A DNA stretch of 64,000 nt from Phytophthora sp. 'mugwort' (Eukaryota > Oomycota > Peronosporomycetes > Peronosporales > Peronosporaceae). Of the stretch, positions 44,870-57,307 are shown one piece after another. The stretch spans positions 3,906,001 through 3,970,000 of the forward strand of contig JAUCEF010000005.1 in NCBI GenBank assembly GCA_033558025.1, read 5' to 3'. Made by a program: the position numbers and the translations under genes. The notes under the pieces are model-generated. The model was not told where the DNA came from and ran no database searches. It saw nothing but the letters and a program-made list of their open reading frames with translations. Position 1 is the first letter of the stretch; each line of letters opens with the position of its first letter.

Positions 44870-46345
44870 GCTCGGCGGGGACGGGTGCACCAATGATGTA
44901 TAGGAAGTTGTATCACACGCAAAGCGAACATGTATTGCAAAATGAAAATCCAAATCCGGAGACGTGTTCCGTTGCGCAATCCCAAGTCTGGATCCAGGTT
45001 TCGCATCATCATGATCTGGGCGCCCTTTTTCAACGTTAGCTTGTGAGGAGGAATTCCGTTGATATCAACGTCGTGCAGCACTTCTGGTTCGAAAAAGTTT
45101 CCTTCGCGACGGAGTCACTGGAAAGGTATTCGTGGGAATCCCCGTCCAAACGCGCCGCCATGGTTAATGTGTTGCACTACCGTTTGTTGTCGTCAGAATG
45201 GTACGGCTAGAAAAATATGCATCGGTAGCAATTTCAGGGTTTCCGATGTCAGCATACATCGTGCCGATGATCCTGTTTAGCCCCTTCGGTATGCCCCGGG
45301 TCGGATCTCCTCGTTTGGGTCGTTTTTATCAACCGGGTTTCGACCAGCATATCTGTGGGAATCTTCAAATAATCTCTACCTAGAAGTGGGTTGACTTGGT
45401 GTCTGCCCTCTCCGACTTTAATAAGATACTCTGCAAAGGCTGCCAGCTCCGCGGCCGAGCTTTCGCTCTGGGCGGATTGCACTCGCATATTCTTAGTAAG
45501 CCGGACCTGACGAAAGTGCAGCCACAGCATAGAGGACTTCAGACACGCGTCGATCGTTTCAACAGGAGTTCCTACTACTACCACCGGAAGAATCTGCCGA
45601 AAATCCCCCGACAGAACGAATATTTTCACCCCAAACGGTTCTTGGTCGTTGTCCGTCAAGTCGCGCAATGTTCGGTCGATCGCCTCAACTGCGTAGCGGT
45701 GTGCCACGAGCGCTTCGTCCCAGATAATCAAGCTAGCTCTCTTGATCAGTTCATGCAAGTTACTCCGCTTGGAAAGATTACATGTCGACTTACCGTGAAG
45801 CTGGAGGGGTATCTTGAAGGTGGAGTGGGCCGTGGGTCCACCCATGAGCAGTAGAGAAGCAATTCCGCTTGACGCCATCGCGATCGCGATCTTCCCCGAT
45901 ACCCGTACTTTGCTATATGTTTGAGGAGTGTAGACTTTCCTGTGCCTCCCGGTCCATCAATGAAGTAGTGCTTGGTGGAGGGAGACGGAGCCTCAACCGC
46001 ATCCATGATTTGGTTGTAAATAGCTTGTTGGCCGTCGTTAAGCTGGTCTCCCTGATTGACGATCTCTTGAAGTACATCGCGATCATAGCCCTGTAATTCG
46101 CGACGAATTAGATTGTTCTGGAGTTGGGACCGCTCCAGCAGCATCGAAAAGTCGCTCAGCTGCGGAAGCTCACGGTAGCGATCCAGACTCGATCCACTAA
46201 CCATCAGCAGTTCGTTGAGGCTATATAATGTTTTAAACTTGATCATGTCATCCTGCTCCTCGGGTAGCAAGTCGCAGCGCATGCATGCGTAGTCCTCCGA
46301 AAGGTTCCCAAAGAACTGATCCCACGTCCGGCAGATTTCGCCCAC
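44870..46345 (-). pseudogene. Helitron PIF1-type helicase domain
   Basis: Begins near 46345 with WDQFFGNLSEDYACMRCDLL and LNDGQQAIYNQIMDAVE. The Walker A motif IDGPGGTGKSTLLKHIA (about 45950) is intact. A frameshift follows, then the frame 45878-45249 gives LIIWDEALVAHRYAVEAIDR (Walker B, DEA), LSGDFRQILPVVVVGTP and VRLTKNMRVQ. After further frame changes, GIPPHKLTLKKGAQIMMMRN and LDPDLGLRNGTRL (about 45000) mark the last conserved helicase block. This domain would unwind the donor strand during rolling-circle transposition. Confidence 0.85.
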
Positions 46346-46439
46346 CTAGGAGTACACTAATATCGTCGCAAAGAGCTGGAACGGCTTTTGAAATTCAGCT
46401 GCCTCTCGCATACATGCTACCCATTCCGATTCGTCCTCT

Positions 46440-49400
46440 AGATATCCGGCCCGTAAGGCAGCCTCGTGATACTAGTCGTAAAGCACCCCATCGACGGTCC
46501 GCAGATCTTCGAAGGATGTCGGCCCCTTTCTGTGGCAAAGCAGGACGCGCAAGTAGAAGCGCTCAACGTCGATCGGAGACACATGCACCATGCTACCAAG
46601 GCGGCTTGATACTTTTTGCGGCGGATCCATTGCTTTGATTGGAGTTCCCAGCGGAATTCTTGCGGAATGTCTTGGTACAGCATATAATTTCGCTACTTGC
46701 TTTTCAGTGATCTCACTTCCGCACAACTCGAAAAATCTGGTCAACGCCGTATGTTGCCCTCGAGTGGCAACACGTTCGGGGTCATCGCTGGACCGAAACG
46801 TCACCTTTTGCTCTCCATCCAGATGGATCGTCAGCGTTGTAATGACGTGTGTTTTCCCTTGCACGGAGTAGTCGAGGAGCCTCATGCAGGCCTCCACCGG
46901 CGATATATACTTCGCGTTAAGGTGGCGAAGGATTTCAGTGGGCTCCCTTTGGGCAGGCACACCCTCTTCGCGCACGCTTTCAACCGTAATGACCGCCATG
47001 TCGGAACCCGTGTACATGTATTTGTACAAAAATTTCACCGCTGTGATCGCCGTGCACATTTCCACGTTAATGTGACAGTTGTACTTCTGCGATAAGTACG
47101 GGTTGTAAAGAACAACCCACTTGTTCACCGCAGCGTTGTCGTACTCTTTCCCTTTAAATCTGAGGACTCCGTCCGGGCGACGCCTTCTTCTGTAACGCGG
47201 TTATCCATCTTCACCACCCTGTGTAACCCTGGCAAATGGCTTGGGGTATCCTTTGCTGCATTTCCCATCCTTCATGCGTGGTGACATTAGATGCGCCGGC
47301 CCGCACGGACCCATGCATCATACACGTCATTACCGTTTCAGAGAGCTGCGGGTTTGCTTCCCATATCGGGAATTTCCGCGGATACCAATTTATCGATCAT
47401 CTCTCTGGCTCGTGGATTGTCCTCGTCCACCAGGATGATCAATATATGCGCGTGTGGCAGGCCGCGTTTTTGGAATTCTTCAACGCAAAATTCGAGCTTG
47501 GACGCGACCTAGAACACCTTCCCAGGTCCATTAACAGCGCGGAAAACTTTTGCTGCCACACCCGCACCACGATATCCGGTCAATCCTGAGCGGTCTGATT
47601 AGTGGAAGGGGTATTTTTCTCGATCTCCTCCCACTTGGGGTTGCACATCATTGTAACAAAAATGTCTGGTTTGCCGTACGCTCGAACAATACTCATAGTC
47701 TTCGTACGATTTATACATGGCGCGAGGGCTGCCCGAATGTGTAGAAGGCAATATCATACGCTTGCCAATTTGGCTCAAGACGTGTGTGGACTGGCGTTCG
47801 GGCCGGTCAGGGTGCTCCAACGTATTGGTTTATCAGTCGTACTCGGTAAGGAGCCCCTCCCCGTCACCCAATACAACGGTACTTTCATTCAGAAGTGCGT
47901 CTCGGAACCCGCTGTACTATTCAGCACGAATCTCGGCCTGGTGCGAGGCCACCCATCGAAGCTGTTCCTGCTCGCACTTGGCCCGCTGGTCGACGCAATA
48001 CTGCTGAAAAAGTCTCCCAGCCTTGATGTAACACGGACTGATCTCCGTCCTTCTGGTATAATCGATAGGCGACGTATTCACGAAGGGACATTTCACGCTT
48101 GTTCCTTCGTACTATATCGCCGTTGTATGTGTCAATGAACGTCCACCCGAGCTCTACATACGGAAGAATTAACGGATATTGAAGAGGATCATACGATGCA
48201 TGTGTCTCGAAAAGACGCATCAACGTGTGGCCTTTTGGGTAAAATATAATATCACGCGGTTTGTCGAGGTTTCCGTCTTCAATTAAAGTAGCGCAACTTC
48301 GGAGACAGTAGGCAAGTTGTACGTGCCACATTGCGAACGCTTTTCGTGTAGGCGGAACCTCACACCGAGAACGTCCCCATCAGTAGCGCGGTGCTCACGA
48401 AGCTTTTTCCCGAAGGTAAGCAACTGCTGCGCGAACGGGTTGTGCTCAGCCATCATCGCCTCGATGTCGCCTAACGCTACAGGGTCAAAGTCACTGAAAA
48501 TCCCCCTACGGCGCTCTGCGCGTTGCTGCATGTCCGGGTCCACGATGTAGATGCGCAAACTTGGGTTGTGTTGGTTAGTGCGTGTAGGGGGATCCGTGTA
48601 AGGAAGCAAGGAGCCTAGAAAGTGATCCATGGATCCGGTACGTGTAGAATCCCTGTTGCCCAGTCGCACTGGCGTCTTGGTTCACATCCTCGAACGTGCT
48701 CCGGTCGCTGCACGATGCGCTAATGGAGGTGAAGGCGAAGGCCTGGTTGTACGCACGTATGTGGCGCCGGAACTCTGGGTCCCCATATAGCTGCAAAAAG
48801 GCGGGGTAGCGCAGGGGACAGAGGAGGAAGCTTGACCGCCCCTTCCAGGCAACAACTTTTTTAGACTCGGCTGGCCATTTCCACGAGTTGCAGTGGTCAC
48901 AAATCGTAGTCGCAGGTAGTCTATGGTGTTCACCGAGTACATTAGGTCCGGTAACCATAGCAACCTCGAAGTCTTGATGGTTGCAGAAAGCGTGGCCTCG
49001 TCGCGCGCTGGCACGGCGTACTCGACCGAACTCCCGCTCGGCGTTCTCCTCCTCTTCCGTTCGATTTGCGCGCGCCACCTCATGGCGCAAACGGTCGCGA
49101 TCACATTCAGCCTCCTTGACGTCTTGAGCCCGCTCCGCACGCGACTCCTCTTGTGCTGCCGGTTTCGCTCTCGCAGCGCCTCCCGCTCCTCTTCAGTTTG
49201 ACTAGCACGGGATTCATCGTGACGTAGTCGGTCGCGCTCCCGCAACGCCCCTTTCATGCTCCGAGAGCCGAGCCCTGGTGGCACGCCGGCGTTCTGTGTC
49301 TCTTAGCCGCACGCGTTCCCTTTCCAACGGTGACATCTTCAATCGTCGTGCTCGATCCTTCTTCGCCCGATTGCATTCTTGCTGCGACACTGAAATGGCA

Positions 49401-49730
49401 GCTCTTCGTTGACGTTGTCGCTCGGCGTCGCATTGGCGACGCCACTGAGCCATTTGCTCGGGATCTCTTCGGTGGGCCTCCGACGGTGGTGCCTGGTTGC
49501 GTGTCAGTTCGACTGTCGAGTTGGACGCACTCGGTACCGCTAACCCCGTCTCCTTTACCAACGTCAATAGCTTCTAACGCCTTGCTTACGTTGTACTTTC
49601 TAGTACTTCGTCTCGTTTGGTGGCGCTTCTTCGCGGAGCGTTCCTCCGGAGCAGTAGGGTTTGCGTCGACGCGCTCATTCTCGCGCAACGCTTCCTCAAT
49701 CTCTTAGCAGGTCCGATTTCCTCTCGGCAT
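46440..49730 (-). pseudogene. Helitron N-terminal and Rep (HUH) region
   Basis: The presumed start is ATG 49730 (MPRGNRTC, then a stop). Glu/Arg-rich repeats follow (SPLERERVRLRDTERRR). At about 48900-48660 there is a Helitron-like N domain: ATTICDHCNSWKWPAES, then FLQLYGDPEFRRHIRAYNQA and ASATGQQGFYTYRIHGS. Next come LRIYIVDPDMQQRAERRRG (48550), YDPLQYPLILPYVELGW (48160) and IGKRMILPSTHSGSPRAMY (47790). The HUH motif is read at about 47450 as FQKRGLPHAHILIIL, with both His of H-U-H kept. A final open block (47128-46472) holds the KYISPVEACMRLLDY region. Numerous frameshifts and stops. Confidence 0.8.
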
Positions 49731-49785
49731 AGCTGCCTGCCAACACGAAACAGAGTAGCGCGACGCGTTAGACGTATAGTACACT

Positions 49786-50070
49786 TGTAACGGGGTAAGA
49801 GTTACCGTTACTAGCTTACACTATTAGTAGCAGAGAAAGCTTCTAATTAACAAACCCAAGTGTCACTTTAGTGGCAATTTTAACTCTGTTTTATTTTTAA
49901 GTCCGAGGAAAAAAATTCCCGGACTTCTGTGAGCCACTCGAATGTGGATCGACTCCTGATTAGTCGATTAGGGTCTGGCTCCCCATAATCACCAATATGA
50001 GGATAGCTACCGACTAATGTAATATGTAATAGAAACCTACTTACTTATGTAAAGGACACAGCTCGTTACA
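49786..50070 (+). mobile_element. candidate solo LTR (285 bp)
   Basis: Starts TGTAACGGGG and ends AGCTCGTTACA: seven-base perfect inverted ends, TGTAACG/CGTTACA, as in Copia LTRs. Flanking five bases differ (ACACT, CCCCT), so no clear target duplication. No adjoining gag-pol was found on either side. Confidence 0.45.
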
Positions 50071-50449
50071 CCCCTCCCCCTCTCTTTAAGTAGCGTTTAC
50101 GGCAACTTAAGCGCAAAACCGAAAGAAACACCCAACTGTCAATCAATCAATCCAACTGGCAAACGTGCGCGCGACGAACTCACTCAGTAGACATTACGGA
50201 GTGTTGCACACAGCAAGCAAGTCCATGAATTCCGAAAAGCACGCAAGCGAGAACGAAGAGCAAGGCAACCCGCTCTTCGAGCCGGCACCGCGTCTCGTGG
50301 CGGAGCCTCACTTGATGGACTCCGACATGATACAGTGGGAATTGTATGAACTTGGTGACGCCGCAAATCCAGATTCCTGAAGAGATGAATTTTTATTTCA
50401 AGCGCACCACAAAGCAAGTCTAACTCGGTATCAGAACTGCTATTACATT

Positions 50450-52560
50450 CACCGTGAGGCGAACTTTGCTCTGGAAGCCACCGTTTCATCATCATAATCC
50501 TCGCTCGCACATATGGCTTTACAAAACACGCCATGCTCGATTCGCACAGCTCTTTCGTCTCCTCCGAAATGTGGTCGGTAGCCACTTCTGCAGCATCGGG
50601 AAATCGCAGATAGCTCTTCGCAGATCGTTTTGTCTGTGGGTCTACAAGCTGGGCCATGCCCAGCAGGACCGACGGCTACGGAATCGCTCCACAATCTGAT
50701 GAATGGTACGCATGATACAGCGCTGGGCCAACTCAGATAAGTCGGGAAATGACAGCTGAGTGCGAGGGAAATTCTTCTTGTTATATCGTCGTTGCGAGCC
50801 CCATGCAGACAGTACGCCGCAAGTTTGTACGAGTTCATCCGGGCGGAAACAACGCGCAAGAAGGCATACATGCATACATCGTAGACGATATCATAGTAGC
50901 AGATTGCGGACGAGTGCTAGATCAGCGATCCGCTGCATGACGCCCTTCAATTGAACCACTAGCTCCCATTCGCCGTCTGAAATGGAAGATAACACTTCCT
51001 TCTAGACCTTCGTTAGATCAACCCTCTGGGAGAACGCATTGAACGCTGGGTAATTGATAATCGAGCGTCTAAATAGCTTGATAGTCGATGCTACGCGCAC
51101 GTCAATGTCTACTAGAGCAGATAGTTGGGGCAGTTTGCTGAAAACTTGAACTTCTTTGGGACGAGTGATACATTCGGGTGATTGACTGGAAGCGAAGAAG
51201 TTGTTCAGGGTGCGAAGTTTTCGGTTGACGGCGCCGCCTTCGGGAAAAGCGCCTCCTCGGTTACCACAATCCTCTTCTTCACGAATGCTTTGGTCTTCGA
51301 GTCTTTTGTGTAAATGTTTCGGATATTATCTTTCAAGCCGATGCCATAACCAATGCACAGGTTAAGAACATGCATAGCGCAATCGGTTTGCAGGGTGGAG
51401 TCGAACTGTTTCGAAACCTTACGCGAGGCTGCCGCTGTGTCCGAGATAGTAAATCGCGCCATCTTTTCCACATCCAACCATAGCGCTGCTTCAGTTCATC
51501 GTCCATAAAGTCTGCTACATCTCCTGCTTTGTGCCCACCATTCATCACATTGGCAAGTAACGCCAGTTTGCGTGGTTTCCAGTGATGGTTAATGAAACTG
51601 CACGAGGCACCAACATTCTAATGCTTGGAACTATTAGTCCACAAATCATGCTCCACGGTCAGGAACGGTGTATGGTGCAGATGCGCGAACTCCTTTGCTA
51701 ATATTAATAATATAAGTACGATGTGTCCGTCTCAAGTTTGTCAGACTGGTTATCGAGGATGTCGTTGGACGTCTTGATGGTCGGGATGGTCACATTCGGG
51801 TCCCTGTAATACCAACTAGAAGCTCACGGAAGGCCGACGTGGTTACCATGTTGTAAGGCAGTCCTAAAGAGTAAACAGATCAGGTGCAACACGTAGAATC
51901 AAAAACGAAAAGCGACTAACCGTCACGAATCAGCCATCGTGCTATATGTCCCGTGATTTGATCTTTGCTGTCTTGGACCTTAAAAAAGCTGTTTGGCGCT
52001 TGGCGTCAGGTGGTTTTGGTTCACTATCACGTTGACGCTTCACATCGTTTAAGGGAACGCTGTCAACCGTGTAGCATTTCGCTCATTCCAACCGACGATG
52101 CTTCTCCTTGACAGTTGCGGTTGCGCTTTATGAGAGGTCACCAAGTGCGTCTTGGCGTTGGTTGATTTAAATAAAATAAAATTCGGTTTTTGTTTTGTAA
52201 TTTTTTTTAAAGTAATTAAAATATTTTTAAATATGTTTTCAGAACAAGTTTTTTTTCCTTTTTTTAATAACATATTTAAAAATAATTTTTTTATTTCATA
52301 CTCTTCGTATTTTAGTTCCATATTTTGATCTTGATGTTTTTCGAGAATAAATCCCTAATAAATCGTTATTGTCGCAGCACAACGCATTCTTCCATGTCTT
52401 CGTCTTTGCGCACTCGAGGCAAATGTGGAAAAACATATTTTCCTTGTATGAAACAGGTTCATCGAGTTTATGGATCACCTCCCAGATAAAGCCAGACGAA
52501 TTCGAAGGGGGGCCGGGCCCAATCCCTTCCGAAATGCTGTCGTAGGCGTTGCCTTGTCAT
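50450..52560 (-). pseudogene. hAT transposase remnant 2
   Basis: Minus strand, N to C. A BED-type finger start (YKENMFFHICLECAKTKTWK, about 52430) is followed, after an AT-rich block, by KSTNAKTHLVTSHK (about 52150). The core reads MDVEKMARFTISDTAAASRK and TLQTDCAMHVLNLCIGYGIG (51477-51330). After a frameshift it continues with ECITRPKEVQVFSKLPQLSA and RSIINYPAFNAFSQRVDLTK (51180-51000), then VCMYAFLRVVSARMNSYK (50870). The Cys-x2-Cys, core Asp/His and C-terminal helical parts fit hAT proteins. Frames change at least four times. Confidence 0.6.
52140..52320. other. AT-rich block inside hAT zinc finger
   Basis: About 180 bp of very AT-rich sequence (runs of T and A) separates the Cys pair of the BED finger from its His pair. 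It may be a decayed intron or an insertion. The flanking coding sequence resumes the finger. Confidence 0.45.
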
Positions 52561-53370
52561 CCAGCATGTATTGTGCGAGATCGATTTCCGTCGCCTGACT
52601 TGAAGCAGATATTCCTGACGTGCTGCTCGGTGTTAGCTCGTCACTATCGTCTGCATTGAAGTAATTGTTGACACCCTGTCTACTACAAAACCTGTAAGAT
52701 AATCAACTTAGTATATGCCAAAAACGCTGCAAAACAATCTGGGTACCAGCATCATCTATTCGAGAGCTCTGCTATGGTGCACAACTCGTTGCTGCACAGA
52801 TGATGTACGGGACGCGAGTAATGCTGCACGATATGTCTTCTGCAAGTCCCCCCAAGAACAGTCACTCTTCGAGCACCTCATTTCGTCCGTGTTTGACAAG
52901 GAAGTCCAGAAGTGAGGGCGCGCGAAAAATATCTTGGCAGAGAGAGGCGCCTGAATCACCCAAGCTGCGCGCCCTTGTTCGGCATCGATTGAACTTCCCT
53001 CACAGTAGTAGTGGCTACTACTGCTATTAGCACTACTAGTGCCTCCTCAAACCACTAATAGTGAGCTTGTACATAGTAGACGCCTTTTCCGAGAATATTT
53101 ATCTTATAATAGTACTAGTACTAGTAGTGCTAATAGCACTACTATAGTAGCTATTTTGGGCGCTATTACCGATCCCTGGCCGAGGAAATTTGCTTTAGGG
53201 GTAAGGGTGGGGCAGGGTGCTCAGCGGCGCCGAAGCGAACCCCCCCCCCACCAGACCCGTAGCTAAGTACGCAGATGATAACCAGCGCGCGAGGTTGTAC
53301 ACACCTACACAGACGCTACCAGAGCCGGTCGATGGAGCGCGGAAGCTCGCCGCGCTACTGAACAGTTTCC
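52561..53370. other. spacer with TAG-rich inverted repeats
   Basis: No gene recognised. The part 53000-53160 has many ACTAGT/CACTACTA words and a perfect inverted repeat. Confidence 0.4.
53023..53137. repeat. 18-bp perfect inverted repeat
   Basis: GCTATTAGCACTACTAGT at 53023-53040 and its exact complement at 53120-53137. The words are themselves partly palindromic, so several stem-loops are possible. May be a small foldback or MITE. Confidence 0.65.
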
Positions 53371-53379
53371 CGAGCTGAG

Positions 53380-55110
53380 TTACCCATCGTCGCGAACGCG
53401 AAAGACATCACCCTGATCGAGGTCAAGGAGGAGCTCATGAAGGGGTACGAACGGTTGGAGAACAAGGAACACGGCCGCTGAACACGCTCAAGATGAACAC
53501 TGGACGGTTCAAGGGTGGCAAGGGCAACAGTCGCAAGCGGCACTGTCCGAAGAAGATCGTTAGTGGCGTCAAGGGCAAGTGCTTCAAGCGAACCCAACCG
53601 GGGCACATGAAGCGAGACTGACCGGAACGGAACTGCGACAGTGAGGACAACGTGGTTTTTGCCGTGGGTACGAAACGCCTTGACAGAGTGGTTAAATGAC
53701 AGTGATGCAGTCGCCACAAGACCCGCACCGTTCCAATCTCCTCGTGTGCGAGGCCTTACATGCAGGCATCGAGGGATCGAGGGATTTGGGTGGCTAGCAG
53801 CTGCGTTTTGCACGTCCAGGGGGCAGTTCGCTCGACCGGGCTGGACCAAAAACGGATCAAGAAGGTAGATGTTCTGAACAATCCTGTCTCGACAGACGGG
53901 GCATTAACGTGTGGTCCAGCGTTCCTCGTGTGCCATCAGGGGAAAGGCTAGCGCAATTGCGCTGGGCAAGAAGGTCGGCAAGGTATACGTGTTGAACTGC
54001 GACCAGGACGAAACACGGTTTGTCCAGTAATATCAACTGAGCTTTTGGTACGCTCGCGTGGGGAACCTAACAAGGAAGTTCTAGCTCGATCACAGTGTGT
54101 CACAAACGTATTTCAGCTGACTTTATGCGGCGGATGCATGTAGGGAAAGCAGACGGTGGTCGCGTTCCTAACCCGTCCCAGATCGAACACATCGCGCGCT
54201 CAGCAGCTCGTCCACACGGACGTGATCGGGCCAATGCAGAAGCCCTGGAAGGGTGGTGTCAAGTACTTCCTTCCATTTGTGGACTACTAGTTGCGTTATG
54301 TGGTGGCCGTCCAGCCGGAGGGGTTCGCGACGTTCTACGAGCATCAATGGGGGAACGCATTATGTGGAGCAACGGAACGCAGTTTGCAATCAAGGAAGTG
54401 ACGAGGGCCTGCGCCCTGAGCGGTATCATGCACCTACGGACCGCACCGCATAGCCTTCAGCAGAACGGAGTGGCAGAACGGATGAACTGTACCATAATGG
54501 AAAGGAACTTAGTGTGCTACACTACAAGGGTGTTCCGACGGAATGGTGAGTGGAAGCTGTAAATACAGAGGTGTACCTCAGTAACCGTTCTACCACCACG
54601 CTGCATATGACCGTAGTACCATATGAGTTAGGCTTTAGGATGAACGAAGCTGACTTTTTTTAGACGTACGCTCCGGTGGCTAACATGATCCGTGTTGTTC
54701 TCTCGGTCTGTGTGGCTAAGAATGCCGGATGGACAGTTGGACGCTGACACAGGACCGCGTTCCTCAACAGCGAGTTGAAGGACCGTGTCTGTAGAGAGGT
54801 AGCCTATTTTGGCGTTGAAAATGCTCAGGACTATGAGCTTCGGCTAAAAGGTCATCTATAGACTGCGAGTGTCTAGAACAAGGCTATCTGCCATGTTTTC
54901 CTGGGAATGGCTTGAAGGGCTGCAGCGAGGATCAGTGTGCCTATGTCGAACATTCTTGATCATCGCGGGCAAATTGAGCGGTGAGATCCACGAGATGCAG
55001 GAGCGCTCAAGAAGTCTTTCAGCGTCACGGCGCTGAGACCGGCGGAGTTTATCTCGGGGATGGAGAACGACAAGATATGGTTTTGTTTATGGTATGGCAG
55101 ACTGGTCTGG
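53380..55110 (+). pseudogene. Copia element B remnant
   Basis: Same family as Copia A but far more decayed. It retains part of Gag (KDITLIEVKEELMKGYERLE, 53401), a broken zinc knuckle (CFKRTQPGHMKRD, 53580), an integrase piece with QQNGVAERMNCTIMERN (54460), and reverse-transcriptase words (YAPVANMIRVVLSVCVAKN at about 54670; TAFLNSELKDRV). The GAACGG word recurs here too. Stops and frameshifts throughout; LTRs not found. Confidence 0.7.
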
Positions 55111-56327
55111 ATAATAGAACGGTAAGACGGGGTGGATAACCGGTGCGCAGCACACATATATTAATTCCTCTTCCTACGAAAACGTAGTGTATTCTGATGA
55201 TGGCACGGTTTTAATGCATGTAGTGTACATCAAGACCACCTATTTGGGGTTTTCGTTTGGATTCTTGGTGCGCTTAGGGTCAGTGTAAGGGGTTCCGTTT
55301 TCTCATCTCAATCAAAATCAACAATTGGCTTGGCGAACCATTTGAGATATCGTCCTAAAAGGGGTTCACGATAGCAGTTGGCAAACACCATCACAGACAT
55401 AGCGCCCAACGCGTCACCCAGTCGCTACATATCATCCACTATCTCGATAGCATACGCGTCCTCCTCAATACACAAATCAATAGCCGTTCTATCTTCTAGA
55501 ATCTTTGCCTTGATCCATGCAATAATACTCTGGCAGTAGTGCCGTGCCGTTCTTCGCGCTTTTGTGAGGTGACACGGGGTATTGGCTTGCTGGTCATGGG
55601 CACGATCTTACAAGAAAGAAAGAGCGGCTAGCCGTCGATTTGGTTGACCGAACCATTTTCGCGCCAGGTTTCAAAAAATTAACATTTGAAGAGTGGCACA
55701 CCATCACTCAGTGTATTGGCTCGGTGTATTGGTGCACCATCAATCTGTTCCATTTGACAAAGGCCACGATATGGTTGGTTTCTATCTTAGAATAACTAAT
55801 AAACTAAGGGATAATATGTATTAGATATACGGTTACTCTCCATGTCTGTATACAATTATGTTAATGACATGTACTTGTGACCCCCCCCCCCCCCGAGAGC
55901 TTCCCCTTTTCTTTCATTCCAGTTTTCGAGCTTCGAATAAAGCAAAATCGTTCTTTCGATTTATTGCCTCAGACCTAGCACAGCATCATTCCGAGACTCT
56001 TACAATCCATCATTTTCCTCCACAAGGTTAACAAGCCCTAAAACTTGCGTTGGTCAGTCTGCTTTATTATTGATGTTGAGCTTGCTGCGTAGGTTGCAAA
56101 TGTCGAAATGAGTAGATTAAAGTTGGTCTACGCGATCTTCCAAAGCTAATCCTTGCTGTTCTTCTTGTCCTCCTTTCTGTCCTCCTTGTCCTCCTTGCTT
56201 GCTGTCCACCTCTCGTGGCCGTACAGCCGATGGGCGCCGCGTTCTTTAGATTACGTGTGAGCTATTCTGCGCTTCGACAATGCTGCTGAACCGCGCATGA
56301 CCATGCTCTTCAAGACCCCCCTCACGA
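55111..56327. other. no recognisable gene
   Basis: AT-rich with a C16 run at about 55880 and a TCCTCCTTGTCC-type pyrimidine repeat at 56160-56210. Confidence 0.4.
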
Positions 56328-57307
56328 CTACTGATCGATAGCATTGCACTTGATCCCGACCGACTCGTACAATAACATGAGTGGCTTGGTCCTGAGTGCT
56401 TTGGTCAGTATGTCGACCAGTTGATTCTTGGCGTTGGCATATTCGACCGTTGTCGTTCCGCGCTCAACGTTCTCCCTGATCAAGCGGCGGCGAATGTCCA
56501 CATGCTCCATCCGAGCGTTGTAGCCAGGTTGTTTTCCTGAATTGGTGTACCGTTCCACTGCTTCATCCCCGTATCTGTTAGCATCGTACGCGTCCGCAGC
56601 ACTTCCTGGGCACACAGGCTCAAAGCGATAAAATCGGCTCCGCGGAGCTAAGGGCACCCGTTAGCTGAAACTTGGACTTGAACGCTACCGAGGCGCTCGC
56701 GATCATCGCCATGGCGTGCGAGACGGAATGTCTGTCATTGAGGTTGGTACCCCAATCAGCATCCATGTACGCCTGAGCCGTGGTGTTGCCCGATCCACCT
56801 TCGTACACGATACCGTGCTCGCGGGTGGTTTTCGTAAGACACGGATAGCAGCTCGCTAGCGCCGCACGCCTGGGCTCTCGAGAAATCGCGACATTTGAAT
56901 CGCACGAACGCATTGTCCGGCCTGGTGCATGAGCAAACACCCGACGATGAACGGTACGGCCGTCGCTGCATGTCAGTCCGCTCCTCGACCGTTCCAGGCG
57001 ACTGATAACGATGCTGTGGAGCAAAAAGCAACTTGCAGCAGATCGCTTTCACTGCCTTTTGGGCAAATTTCTGGCTTAACACAACGCCCGAATTCGCCAG
57101 CTTCTGCAGAGAAATGGGCAGCCATACATACATTGTATACGATTTGTATACAGTCGTACCTTGAAGTGATAAAGGCACGTCATCGAGAGGGTAGCACATC
57201 AAAAACGTCTTTGTGAACGCGCATCCATCGCTCATGATTGTATCTGGCGTCCTTCTGGCTTCTCGTTGGTGCAGCACCTGCTGGCGCGCAAACCTTAACA
57301 CCGTCAC
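56328..57307 (-). pseudogene. Copia element C, RNase H part
   Basis: Minus strand. About 57050-56900 is a broken stretch with ERTDMQRRPYRSSSGVC (reverse-transcriptase to RNase H linker). It continues with AYMDADWGTNLNDRHSVSHA (56790), VAFKSKFQLTGALSSAE (56690), and HVDIRRRLIRENVERGTTTV plus QLVDILTKALRTKPL (56500-56380). This is the C-terminal end of a Copia polyprotein related to elements A and B, in the opposite orientation. The 5' part is absent. Confidence 0.75.

Larger units (their letters stand above)
44404..49730 (-). mobile_element. autonomous-type Helitron, decayed
   Basis: The minus strand encodes an N-terminal zinc/basic region, a Helitron-like N domain, a Rep (HUH) domain and a PIF1-type helicase in order. 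Its 3' end has CTAG at 44404-44407 followed by T, with a GC hairpin (CCGCCGCGTCGCGGCGG) just inside. A second CTAG-T terminus lies at 44764-44767, so two 3' ends occur in tandem. The 5' end was not defined; a candidate LTR starts at 49786. Confidence 0.8.

Noticed and set aside
49791..49800. TCTTACCCCG on the minus strand as the Helitron 5' end
   Set aside because: It falls inside the candidate LTR whose TGTAACG end is at 49786.
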